Numbered from the stretch's first letter, positions 1 through 6,769 are shown. The stretch is 32,745 nucleotides of DNA from Bacteriovoracaceae bacterium (GCA_947463705.1 CANHSO010000008.1:1-32745); one strand, 5' to 3'. Numbers and translations are program-made. Notes: generated by a model from the letters alone, not told the origin.

Positions 1-32
1 TTATGGATGGCCTTGTACAGCTGAATCTGGCG

Positions 33-176
33 CGATACCAAACAGTTCCGTTTAAGTGAAATCAAGCGGTTCCCAATGGATGAAATCGAGTGGTTTCGAC
101 CCTGTGAAATTGGGTGGTTCCGAGGTTATGAAATCAAACGGTTCCCATTAGGTGAAATTTTGCAGACGCCAGCACG
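33..176. repeat. 24-bp tandem repeat array, probable transposon-end repeats
   Basis: The motif TGAAAT recurs at 57, 81, 105, 129 and 153, exactly 24 bp apart. The consensus is TGAAATCRAGYGGTTCCCA plus five variable bases. Four copies (57-152) are clear, a degenerate one precedes them (33-56) and a partial one follows (153 on). Because 24 bp is eight codons, any frame through it gives an eight-residue repeat, but I see no credible gene there. Short GGTTCC-containing repeats of this kind occur inside the ends of some IS21-like elements. The array also abuts a truncated gene on its right, which fits an element end whose body lies left of the window. The IS21 link is from memory and tentative. 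Confidence 0.6.
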
Positions 177-284
177 GTCTCGGTCGTCTTCTGCAGGGAT
201 TGCAATAAATCGGGTTAAAGTTTGGACTGCCTTTTCAAAGTTCTTAAGAGTGTTGTCCGTTCGGGTTTCACTTTTTTTTGTCAT
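165..284 (-). pseudogene. 5' remnant of a nucleotidyltransferase substrate-binding (HI0074-like) gene
   Basis: Reading the minus strand from ATG 284-282 gives about 35 residues including TLKNFEKAVQTLTRF and DDRDRAGV. This resembles the N-terminus of the HI0074/PF08780 family, the helical partner of minimal nucleotidyltransferases (an HEPN/MNT-type toxin-antitoxin arrangement). Family members run on for about another 100 residues starting with a conserved FE-rich helix. Here the reading frame instead enters the 24-bp repeat array and stops near 126. I infer that a transposon end cut the gene. No clear Shine-Dalgarno is present. The assignment rests on one short stretch and could be a chance resemblance. 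Confidence 0.4.
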
Positions 285-418
285 ACAGGATGATGCCTTC
301 GATCGAGACATGTATTTGGCACTCAGTTGAGTCGATGTTGGGCAGCACAGAATGACTTTACTCCGAGGACTTGATCCACTCAATGGGACTGATCGAAGTA
401 GGCAATCAAATTGGAGTT

Positions 419-450
419 GACTCTACTTTACTCATGAGTAAAGTAGAGTC
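419..450. promoter_or_regulatory. Perfect 32-bp palindrome ending at the ATPase start codon
   Basis: Positions 419-450 read identically on both strands (half-site GACTCTACTTTACTCA). The palindrome ends at the base before ATG 451. A third copy of the core TCTACTTTACTC lies at 454-465, inside codons 2-5 of the gene. It occupies the place of the ribosome-binding site. It could be an operator for autoregulation, an mRNA hairpin that hides the start, or a target site for the element that carries this gene. Confidence 0.8.
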
Positions 451-1599
451 ATGTCTACTTTACTCGCACGCTACCTAGAGCCATTCATTAAAAAGGACCT
501 AGGTGATAAAATGGTGTTTTTGGGTGGCCCCAGGCAGGTTGGAAAAACTACCTTTGCTAAATCACTGCTTCCTCGTTTTCAGGAAGTTGGACCAACCTAT
601 CTCAACTGGGATAATATAGAGGACAAAAAGAAAATCATTCAAGGAAAACTACCCTCAGTCACTCATAAATTGATCATCTTTGACGAAATTCATAAATATA
701 AAAATTGGCGTAATTTAATCAAGGGCTACTATGACACTTTTAAAAATTCGCAACAATTCCTCATCACCGGATCTGCCAGACTAGATTACTATCGAAAAGG
801 GGGAGACTCCCTTCTTGGAAGGTATTTTTACTACCGGCTTCATCCTCTGTCATGGAGTGAAATTAAGTCTCAGAGTAATTCTAATTTTAGTTTAGATCAT
901 TTGCTGAAATATGGTGGATTTCCTGAACCTTTTTTAAAAGGGACCGAACGCGACTTAAGGCGCTGGCACTTACAGAGAAACAGCAGAATTGTAAATTCAG
1001 ACATACGCGACCTCGAAAACGTCCGCGATATTTCCCTGATTGAGCTGCTCATCTCTGCGCTCCCAGAACGAGTCGGTGCGCCGTTGTCCAAAAAAAATCT
1101 TTCCCAAGACCTCGCAGTGGATTTTAAAACCATAGAGAAGTGGATTACCATTCTCGAGAATGTCTATTATTGTTTCAGAGTTTCGCCTTTTGGGTCTCCA
1201 AAAATAAGAGCCGTTAAAAAAGAGCAAAAGCTGTTTCTCTGGGATTGGAGTGAACTGGAAGACCCGGGAGCACGCTGGGAGAACTTCATTGGGTCTCACC
1301 TCCTCAAATATTGCCATTTTCAGGAAGATACGGAGGGGCACAAAATGGAGTTGCGCTACCTACGCGATACCGACGGGCGAGAGGTGGATTTTGTAGTCAT
1401 GAAAAATAAAAAACCTCTCTTTGCCGTAGAATGCAAAAAGGGGGAAAAGCAGGTTTCCCCTGCCGTAAAGTACTTCTGCGAGAGAACCTCTATCCCCATT
1501 TTTTATCAAGTTCATTCAGGGACTAGCGAATTTAAGCACTCTGAAAGAATTCATGTTTTGCCTTTTGATCGCTTCTGCGATGCCGTAAATTTAGTTTAG
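451..1599 (+). CDS. AAA+ ATPase of the AAA_14/DUF4143 family
   Basis: This 382-residue protein has the usual two-part layout of the family. The N-terminal P-loop domain carries Walker A GGPRQVGKTT (residues 25-34), Walker B LIIFDEIH (D78, E79) and a sensor-like ITGSARLDYYRKGGDSLLGR. The C-terminal DUF4143 part starts near residue 190 with a winged-helix-like segment and ends in a PD-(D/E)XK-like nuclease core (REVDFVV, then AVECKKGE). Length is normal and no frame break is seen. Members are common, patchily distributed accessory genes of unsettled function. It is A+T-rich compared with its right-hand neighbours and stands alone on the plus strand, converging on the avd-like gene 20 bp away, which suggests separate arrival. 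ATG 451 is the only sensible start. There is no free Shine-Dalgarno because the palindrome sits there. Confidence 0.9.
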   Translation: MSTLLARYLEPFIKKDLGDKMVFLGGPRQVGKTTFAKSLLPRFQEVGPTYLNWDNIEDKKKIIQGKLPSVTHKLIIFDEIHKYKNWRNLIKGYYDTFKNSQQFLITGSARLDYYRKGGDSLLGRYFYYRLHPLSWSEIKSQSNSNFSLDHLLKYGGFPEPFLKGTERDLRRWHLQRNSRIVNSDIRDLENVRDISLIELLISALPERVGAPLSKKNLSQDLAVDFKTIEKWITILENVYYCFRVSPFGSPKIRAVKKEQKLFLWDWSELEDPGARWENFIGSHLLKYCHFQEDTEGHKMELRYLRDTDGREVDFVVMKNKKPLFAVECKKGEKQVSPAVKYFCERTSIPIFYQVHSGTSEFKHSERIHVLPFDRFCDAVNLV

Positions 1600-1619
1600 C
1601 CTCAAAAATAAAACTGTAA

Positions 1620-1874
1620 TCATCTTGATCCTAGAATGAACGGTCTTGAAGAAATTGCGAGACTACAACAGGAAAAGCCAGCCGCACCAATGAGGCGACT
1701 CTTATCTTGAGAGCGATTCGCAAGCGCAACACATTTAACGATTTTAAGAATTGAAGCAAAAGCTTCCTGTCCCAGGTCGTTTTTCAAAATTTTCGGCAGC
1801 TTGACCTGAATGCGATAGATGTCTTTAGCAAACTGATATTTTGCTCGGCACAGAGGCAAATGATGACGCGACAT
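1620..1874 (-). CDS. avd: Avd-like four-helix protein (DGR accessory protein), C-terminally short
   Basis: This 84-residue product matches the Avd/23S-rRNA-intervening-protein fold family over its first 60 residues: an LPL start, a K-Y-x-x-x-K-D-I-Y helix, KLPKILKNDLGQ, then a helix ending ANRSQDKSRLI. In diversity-generating retroelements Avd is a positively charged pentamer that binds the reverse transcriptase and the template RNA. The usual length is 110-130 residues. Here the last 20 residues (GAAGFSCC onward) do not look like the family's final helices, and the +1 frame shows a more family-like LVRLA, so the 3' end is probably frameshifted or truncated. ATG 1874 has AGGGAG six bases upstream. 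It follows the target-protein gene in the same direction, the order seen in many DGRs. Family assignment is fairly sure from sequence plus context. Whether it is functional is doubtful. Confidence 0.65.
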   Translation of the reverse strand: MSRHHLPLCRAKYQFAKDIYRIQVKLPKILKNDLGQEAFASILKIVKCVALANRSQDKSRLIGAAGFSCCSLAISSRPFILGSR

Positions 1875-1897
1875 CCTCCACTCCCTTCAAAATGTCC

Positions 1898-1912
1898 CGG
1901 CTCTTCGAGCCG
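1898..1912. repeat. Hairpin, 6-bp stem, 3-nt loop
   Basis: CGGCTC/GAGCCG pairs around TTC. It lies 24 bp upstream of the avd-like start, next to a second hairpin, in the spacer between the DGR variable region and avd. Confidence 0.8.
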
Positions 1913-1914
1913 CA

Positions 1915-1932
1915 GCTCGACTTTCGTCGAGC
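1915..1932 (-). repeat. Hairpin with 7-bp stem and GAAA loop
   Basis: On the minus strand GCTCGAC-GAAA-GTCGAGC forms a 7-bp stem with a GAAA tetraloop. DGR target sites are known to need a hairpin/cruciform with a 7-10 bp stem and a 4-nt loop downstream of the variable region, with GAAA in the phage BPP-1 case as I recall. Here it lies about 170 bp past the variable region rather than immediately after it, so a homing role is uncertain. Confidence 0.6.
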
Positions 1933-1976
1933 CAATATCAAGTATCTGAGCTCCTATCGTCAGATCTCATTTCACA

Positions 1977-1991
1977 GCGCGCATAGCGCGC
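1977..1991. repeat. GC-only hairpin, 6-bp stem, 3-nt loop
   Basis: GCGCGC-ATA-GCGCGC forms a very stable stem. It lies midway between the variable region and avd. No T-run follows on either strand, so it is not a standard terminator. Confidence 0.75.
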
Positions 1992-2039
1992 GCTGGCAAC
2001 GACGGTGCTTCTAGCAAGCCCACAAACCCACGCCCTTCA

Positions 2040-2055
2040 GGTGCATCCATGCACC
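2040..2055. repeat. Hairpin closest to the DGR variable region
   Basis: GGTGCAT/ATGCACC pair around two bases (about a 6-bp stem with a 4-nt loop in practice). It starts 46 bp downstream of the target gene's stop codon. Of the four hairpins in this spacer it is the best placed to act as the homing hairpin. Confidence 0.6.
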
Positions 2056-2101
2056 CGACAGCACATTCAGTGCTACCGGAAACCTACGCTCATGCTTCGG
2101 T

Positions 2102-2226
2102 TTAACGAACGCACCGGACCGACTTGTAGAGGTAACGGTCGTAGTTGTAGACGCTGCCATCATTGCCATTGAAGTAGAAGGCGGGATCATCGTCCCGAGG
2201 ATGAACCGACGCCGACCAAAACCGTC
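2102..2226 (-). other. DGR-type variable region (VR) at the end of the target gene
   Basis: The last 41 codons encode a C-type-lectin-like ending that begins RRFWSASV and ends SVRCVR. The residues that are usually variable in DGR targets are here H, D, D, D, P, Y, D, S, Y, N, Y, D, Y, L, Y. Their codons (CAT, GAC, GAT, GAT, CCC, TAC, GAT, AGC, TAC, AAC, TAC, GAC, TAC, CTC, TAC) all have the form NNC or NNT, as expected if AAC/AAT codons of a template had been mutated only at their adenines. Between them lie constant words such as FNGN. The non-DGR family DUF1566 has a similar ending, but the avd-like neighbour and the codon pattern favour a DGR. Confidence 0.7.
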
Positions 2227-3513
2227 GGGCTTTCAACTTCGGTAAAATCTGCGGGACATATTTCTGTTCGCGGCACCCTAAATCGCCTTCAATCACATCC
2301 CACTCCTCTTTGCTCATGAGGTAGATTCCTGGAATGGGGTGGGCTTTGTGAATCGCTGCAACTTGATTTTTCAGATCAACAGAGTTCGCTTTTCGAACTG
2401 CATCTAAAGCAACCTCTCGATTTAGGAGCGCTGATATCACTGCGTCTCGTTTCGCAGGGGAGTTAAGATTGATGCACGCTTCGATCGCACCAACGAAGTC
2501 CATTCTCAACTCTTGCCCGCTCTCATCGACTAGCGGTTCACCGATGATCACTTGCCGTCCAAACATCTCGCGACTCCAGCTTCTGCTCATTTTCTTGGCT
2601 GCCTCGTCTCCAATCCTTTCAGCGAGCGTCTCGGGGGAGAAGCGGGTATACACTGCATCGGGTTTACCCAACGCGTGAATGGTGTCGCCCTCATAGGGGT
2701 TGTTCGCGTCAGCAAGCGCGGCGTAGATCAGTTGTTCGCGCAAGCGCGTGTCAGCTGAGTGAGTGCTTACTGCCACGTCAATCACACTCCCGCTTGCGAA
2801 CCAAGGAAGGAGCGCAGGAGCTTTGCCAGGAGCACTCGTGGCTGCATTTTTAGCGAGTGCTTCTCCCACTGAGTCTTTCCAGGAGTCTTTGGAACCGGTG
2901 AGGTCTCGCACCGAAAAGTGCCCTGCACTAAAATCCCAGGAGAATGCGGGTACGCCATTGATCTTAAATTGGAGATTGACGCCAGTGTTATTTGCATTGA
3001 GGAGCGGTATCAGGCTTGAGGTAACTCACCCCGGCATGCCGAGAAACGACCATCTCGCTCCACGCGTCTCGGACCGCTTGGTTACTCGCCGAGGAGGGAT
3101 CAGAGTGAGTTTGATAAAAAGATTGAAGGCTGGGGGCTACATTGAGTTCCGGATCGGATCTTAGCCTCGGCATGCCTTGGAAGAGTTCGATCAGGTCAGT
3201 CTTTGAGTTCGCTTTCTTTTGAATGAAAAACGCGAGCAGCGCATGCTCCGGGAAATACTTGGGATAGGCTGGATTTACATCGACGCGGGATTCCTTGAGC
3301 GCTCCAACGAGAATACGCGCAATGCTGCGAAATCGGGTCAGACCCCACCTGATTCGCCACGAAATTCACCCCGTCCTGAGACGGGAATAATCGCTGCAAC
3401 CATTCCGAAGTCGAGTCTTGTGGGCAGTCGCGATTCTCCACGAGTTTAGCGTGAATTGCACTCACGCCCTCCATACATCCGTAGCCGTCCTTTTTTGACC
3501 CGTAATTCCCCAG
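2102..3513 (-). pseudogene. DGR target (variable) protein gene, frameshifted and N-terminally truncated
   Basis: One protein-like sequence can be followed on the minus strand through three frames. The segment from about 3513 to 3345 gives MEGVSAIHAKLVENRDC and runs to DGVNFVANQ. A frameshift near 3340 leads to a segment with RSIARILVGALKES and NPAYPKYFPEHALLAFF that runs to VVSRHAGV. A second frameshift near 3025 leads to SSLIPLLNANNTGVNLQF and then the long open C-terminal part, read without interruption to the stop at 2104-2102. That part could start independently at GTG 2911 (269 residues). The C-terminal 110 or so residues look like a C-type-lectin/FGE-type fold and end in the variable region. 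The N-terminal function is not recognised. Upstream the gene is fused in frame to a transposase fragment, so its true start is lost. Both breaks assume no sequencing error. Confidence 0.65.
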
Positions 3514-3741
3514 GAATCTCCGGTTCTCAAGCTCCGCGTCTCTCAGAAGGGACTCCAGGCTCTTGAGCCCCTTCTTGTACTCCCTCTGTGGGGCTCGCCT
3601 CTCAGCGTTTACCCAGCTCACTATCGTTGTGTAGGAAATTCCTCGGCTCCTGGCCACTAAAGCCATGTTCCCGGTTTCTTTTACTTCTTTTAAGATTTGC
3701 TCACACAGCTCCTTGGAATATCGACTCACTTCTATAGTCAT
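3514..3741 (-). pseudogene. Truncated IS3-type transposase OrfA (helix-turn-helix part)
   Basis: ATG 3741 opens about 76 residues of the type found at the N-terminus of IS3-family OrfA proteins: a helix-turn-helix region (GNMALVARSRGISYTTIVSW) and a leucine-zipper-like helix SLESLLRDAELENRRF. OrfA normally continues about 25 residues, followed by the OrfB integrase. Here the frame passes directly into the DGR target remnant, giving one fused frame of 181 codons (to 3196) that is unlikely to be a real protein. OrfB and the other end of the element are absent. The purine-rich stretch just upstream (GGGAAGG, then AAAAGG) could serve as ribosome-binding site. Confidence 0.65.
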
Positions 3742-3868
3742 CCTTTTCGCCTTCCCTTATAGCACAATCTACGCATTCCGACTGTCCAAGGAATATCAGG
3801 AACCTGAAGGAGTACACATCCTGTTTTTGAGGTCCAATATAGACATCCTGTTCATAATGTTACTCCAC
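3742..3868 (-). mobile_element. Probable left end of the truncated insertion sequence
   Basis: Two copies of ACATCCTGTT (3816-3825 and 3843-3852, 27 bp apart) lie upstream of the transposase start. On the minus strand they read AACAGGATGT. The stop codon of the interrupted lipoprotein gene falls inside this stretch, so I place the element boundary around 3855-3868. The exact terminus cannot be fixed without the opposite end. Confidence 0.5.
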
Positions 3869-5244
3869 AACTGAGCATCCGCACCCTCGGAATCAAGCGT
3901 ACTCCGGGTCCAATGTTCACCCTCTGGAAGGGTGCAGTCCCAGTCTTCGCCCGCTTCGGCCGCTGCGTCAGACGCAGTCACAGGATGATCAAGTTCAAAA
4001 GCGTAGGCTGCTTCAGCTGCTCCCCGATGATTATTTGTCGTATCCGAAACAACCATATTGATATCAAAGCACTCATCTTCTCCGCCAGAAATCGAGTAAG
4101 GCTGTAAGTCGCGAAATACAATGCGTCCGCCCTGTGCTGCGGTCCTCTCTGAGGTGCTCTCTGAGGTGCTCCTTAAGCAGCCACTTCCCAGATTGAACCC
4201 AAAGGGACTGGAAGGATTGCTAATGATATCAGCCTTTAATGCGGCTCTTCTACCAAAAGAACCCCTAAATGCTTCACTATGGCCATCGTAACTCAGGAAA
4301 GTTGAGAAAGAACCGACATCGGAACGACGATACGTCAAATCTGACGCTGTCACAACTATCGTATTACCAACTATATTACTAGTAGCTTTAGAACCGGAAT
4401 CATTGGTCTTCTTACCGGAATCATTGGTCTTCTTACCATAAACACTAGACATACTTTTTACTCCAGACCAAACGAAACCATCAGATAATTCAGACAAATC
4501 ACCCCGAGCCACAGCCCGACTCTGATAGCCAGGAAATGATCTGGCGACCACCAGTTCAAGATGGGGTGCAGCCCTCCCCTTAGGCTCATAAGTCACATCG
4601 GAGGACAAATACGTTTTAGTGGTCGGTGCACTTCTACTAGAGTCACAGCTATACATTTTAAAGTCGGTGATGTTATTTGAGCGATCCCTGGTGACTCGGA
4701 TCTTGGTTTTCAGATCTATTGGACTAAGCGCGCCACCCGCAGCAGGTCCCGTGAGGTGGGTGTAACCAAAGGTCGTATTAGTTCCAGCACTTACTTTTTT
4801 TGCATCCACCAACATTTGCATCTTAGTAGCTTCCATCGTCATTCCATTCATTTCGGAAAGGGCATAAAACATGTCCCATCCAACTGAAAACAACGCTAGT
4901 GAATACGACTTACTGAATTCACCTTCGAAGGAAGTGTACGAACTCCTCATACAAGAGAGATCAAGACCCGAAGGAACACCATCTCGCGCAACTGTTCTCC
5001 CTGTCGTAGCTATCCTAGCTCCCGCGTGGCTAGCCGTCCTAACGGAGCCAGTTGCCCTCCTCCCGACAGGGTCCGTAATATTCGGAAGATCAGCGGTGTT
5101 TTTGACCACCACCCCAGTGACCCCCACCCCAGTATTGGACTTGGCACACCCGCTAAAACTGATCGCTGTCAGCGAGCAGCTTAAAATCCCCAAGAGAGCT
5201 GCAGTTCTATTTTTAGTTCTCATACGATCTTCATCCATTTCCAT
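3796..5244 (-). CDS. Unknown lipoprotein, 3' end replaced by an insertion sequence
   Basis: I do not recognise the family. The N-terminus is a lipoprotein signal: charged start, hydrophobic LLGILSCSLTAISF, then lipobox FSGC, so the mature protein should be lipid-anchored. ATG 5223 (MRTKNRTA) gives a better signal peptide than ATG 5244, which adds seven acidic residues. The mature part is Ser/Thr/Asp-rich with scattered cysteines and no evident enzymatic motif. It contains two exact tandem duplications (KKTNDSG twice and STSE twice), signs of replication slippage. The last 20 or so residues (after about ADAQLWSN) are read from the insertion-sequence end, so the native C-terminus is lost. A 7-bp inverted repeat with a 4-nt loop (5253-5270) lies just upstream of ATG 5244. 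Confidence 0.6.
   Translation of the reverse strand: MEMDEDRMRTKNRTAALLGILSCSLTAISFSGCAKSNTGVGVTGVVVKNTADLPNITDPVGRRATGSVRTASHAGARIATTGRTVARDGVPSGLDLSCMRSSYTSFEGEFSKSYSLALFSVGWDMFYALSEMNGMTMEATKMQMLVDAKKVSAGTNTTFGYTHLTGPAAGGALSPIDLKTKIRVTRDRSNNITDFKMYSCDSSRSAPTTKTYLSSDVTYEPKGRAAPHLELVVARSFPGYQSRAVARGDLSELSDGFVWSGVKSMSSVYGKKTNDSGKKTNDSGSKATSNIVGNTIVVTASDLTYRRSDVGSFSTFLSYDGHSEAFRGSFGRRAALKADIISNPSSPFGFNLGSGCLRSTSESTSERTAAQGGRIVFRDLQPYSISGGEDECFDINMVVSDTTNNHRGAAEAAYAFELDHPVTASDAAAEAGEDWDCTLPEGEHWTRSTLDSEGADAQLWSNIMNRMSILDLKNRMCTPSGS
4393..4434 (-). repeat. Two exact tandem copies of a 21-bp unit inside the lipoprotein gene
   Basis: The unit begins ACCGGAATCATTGGTC on the plus strand and adds one KKTNDSG heptapeptide per copy, keeping the frame. 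A 12-bp unit (TCTGAGGTGCTC) is likewise doubled at 4148-4171, giving STSESTSE. Confidence 0.9.
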
Positions 5245-5732
5245 TTCACGGTTTCACTTTTTCAAGTGAACGTGTTCCATCCCATTCTTTTCTTTGCTTG
5301 ACGCTTTGCTTGACGCTTGGCTTGACTTTTGTTGTTGTATTTCTATTCAAAATGTTACCCCCCCCTCAAATTCCACAATGTGTCAACCAAGACAATTTAA
5401 AAAAATCGTCCAAAATCAAGGAGTTAAACGAATTGATCCGCATGTTCTGACGAATTCCATCCGCGCAAGATCCTGAACTTGCTCTAAAGAAGTTACTTCT
5501 TCTCTGATCAGCCGGGTGCGGTGGCCCAAGCGCCAGCGATCCGCATCCACTTGAAAAGCCTTACTCCGTCCCCAACTCACTCCCCCAACTCACTCCTTCA
5601 AAAATCAGTTTTTTCGTACCCATTGTTAGATTTTTCGTGAGCCAATTCACAATTCGCTCCCGAAAAGGCAAGATCACTAATTATTGACTTTTTTAGTAAA
5701 CTAATGATACAGTAGAGTAACGAGAGGAGATA
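5245..5732. other. Repeat-rich intergenic region between divergent genes
   Basis: No convincing gene is seen in these 488 bp. It holds three 12-bp direct repeats with CTTGAC at 5297, 5309 and 5321, an odd palindrome AAGAAGTTACTTCTT (5487-5501), and two 14-bp copies of CCCCAACTCACTCC overlapping by one base (5570-5583, 5583-5596). It must contain the promoters of the lipoprotein gene and of the GNAT-like gene. Confidence 0.7.
5684..5711 (+). promoter_or_regulatory. Possible sigma-70 promoter of the GNAT-like gene
   Basis: TTGACT (5684-5689) is followed after 16 bp by GATACA (5706-5711), a weak -10. A purine-rich ribosome-binding site AGAGGAGA (5723-5730) precedes ATG 5733. Confidence 0.4.
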
Positions 5733-6503
5733 ATGAAACGAAAAAACTATAATAAATGGTTTACGTTTTTTAATTTTGTCCTGGTCGTTGTTCTAACGTG
5801 CCCTGCGGTCGCTGGTCCAAAATCTCAAGGGCATGTCGACAATCATCCTCCTTACCAACGCAAACCTCAGGCGCAACGCCTATCCTTTGATCCTTTCCAC
5901 AAAAATGATCCTTCGTCGCACCCTAGGTTTTTATTAAACCCTCAAGTTCAACATCAGGCAGGCCAAGCATACACGGAAGAAACCATCAGAGAGGTAGTTA
6001 ACCACTCCAGACCAATTCAAACTCAATCAGACTATAATCATCTCGCAATCAAAGACAACACATCCAAACAGACCGTTGGACTCATGCAGATCTATCATGC
6101 TAGGCATGGACAGGTGTTTCAAGAGACTCTGGGAAAAGCAGGAAAACTAGATGCCAACACTAAAGCCGTAGGCTTCGTCATTGACCCAGCGCACCAAAAC
6201 AAGGGCTACGCTACTGACGCGGTGAAAACCGTTGCTACGGAGCTATTTACCCAGGAGGGAGCCTCACGACTGACCGCGACCGTTCAGCCAGACAATACGG
6301 CTTCAAAAAGAGTGTTAGAAAAGGCCGGCTTCAAGCAGAAATTTTCCAGTATTCCCGATTCAGAATATCAAGGTGGCCGTTCTGATGTTTATGTTTTGAG
6401 TAAAAAGAGATGGCAAAAAAACGAAGCAACTAGAGACGGATCTACCGCTACTCCTGATAAAACCTCGCCGCCGACCTACGTCCCAGCTGCTTTTGATCAC
6501 TAG
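5733..6503 (+). CDS. Exported GNAT-family acetyltransferase-like protein
   Basis: This 256-residue protein starts with a signal peptide (KRKNYNK, hydrophobic FFNFVLVVVL, cleavage probably near PAVAG). After a Pro/Gln/His-rich linker of about 60 residues comes a RimJ/RimL-type GNAT fold: VGFVIDPAHQNKGYATDAV, which contains the acetyl-CoA pyrophosphate loop (consensus Q/R-x-x-G-x-G/A), and later VQPDNTASKRVLEKAGF, the usual GNAT motif B. The core is family-typical, so the fold call is safe. The substrate is unknown. Acetyl-CoA is not expected outside the cytoplasm, so either the leader keeps the enzyme membrane-anchored or the domain has another use. The gene stands alone, with its own promoter candidate and Shine-Dalgarno. 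Confidence 0.8.
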   Translation: MKRKNYNKWFTFFNFVLVVVLTCPAVAGPKSQGHVDNHPPYQRKPQAQRLSFDPFHKNDPSSHPRFLLNPQVQHQAGQAYTEETIREVVNHSRPIQTQSDYNHLAIKDNTSKQTVGLMQIYHARHGQVFQETLGKAGKLDANTKAVGFVIDPAHQNKGYATDAVKTVATELFTQEGASRLTATVQPDNTASKRVLEKAGFKQKFSSIPDSEYQGGRSDVYVLSKKRWQKNEATRDGSTATPDKTSPPTYVPAAFDH

Positions 6504-6769
6504 ACCTGGTTCTACTCAAAAAAAACCGTCAGCGTTTAGTACAGCTTGCATCGGGCAGTCAATAGATAGTGAGTTGGCTCCAATACGACTACCTGCAACT
6601 GCAGCTGGTCTGATCGAGCCAAGGTTACGAAAATGAACAACTCCCTCTCCCAATCGCTACAGTAAAAGGCTTTCTATAAAAGAGATCTCCTTAGGTAGCC
6701 ATTTTATCACACATTTCCGCGTGCAATCCCGATTTGAACGCAATAGATTATCAACGTCCGGGGGAAACT

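Noticed and set aside
33-176. CRISPR array
   Set aside because: The 24-bp units touch each other and have no unique 30-bp spacers; it is a tandem repeat.
76-330. Plus-strand small protein with EIxWF octapeptide repeats
   Set aside because: The repeats simply follow from the 24-bp DNA array, and the rest has no protein-like character.
1-1600. Template repeat or reverse transcriptase of the DGR
   Set aside because: Looked for an adenine-rich copy of the variable region and for a YxDD-type reverse transcriptase on both strands by eye; none seen. They may lie left of the window.
2102-2226. Plain DUF1566 ending unrelated to DGRs
   Set aside because: DUF1566 proteins also end in VRCVR, but they do not explain the adjacent Avd-like gene or the adenine-derived codon pattern; kept as the main alternative.
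3330-3355. GGGTCAGACCC palindrome as a mobile-element mark
   Set aside because: It coincides with the first frameshift of the target remnant and might be a scar, but one copy of a short motif is not enough to call a feature.
6504-6769. Small RNA or gene before the protease
   Set aside because: Only a ten-codon frame and a CTGCAACTGCAG repeat; no promoter-terminator pair.
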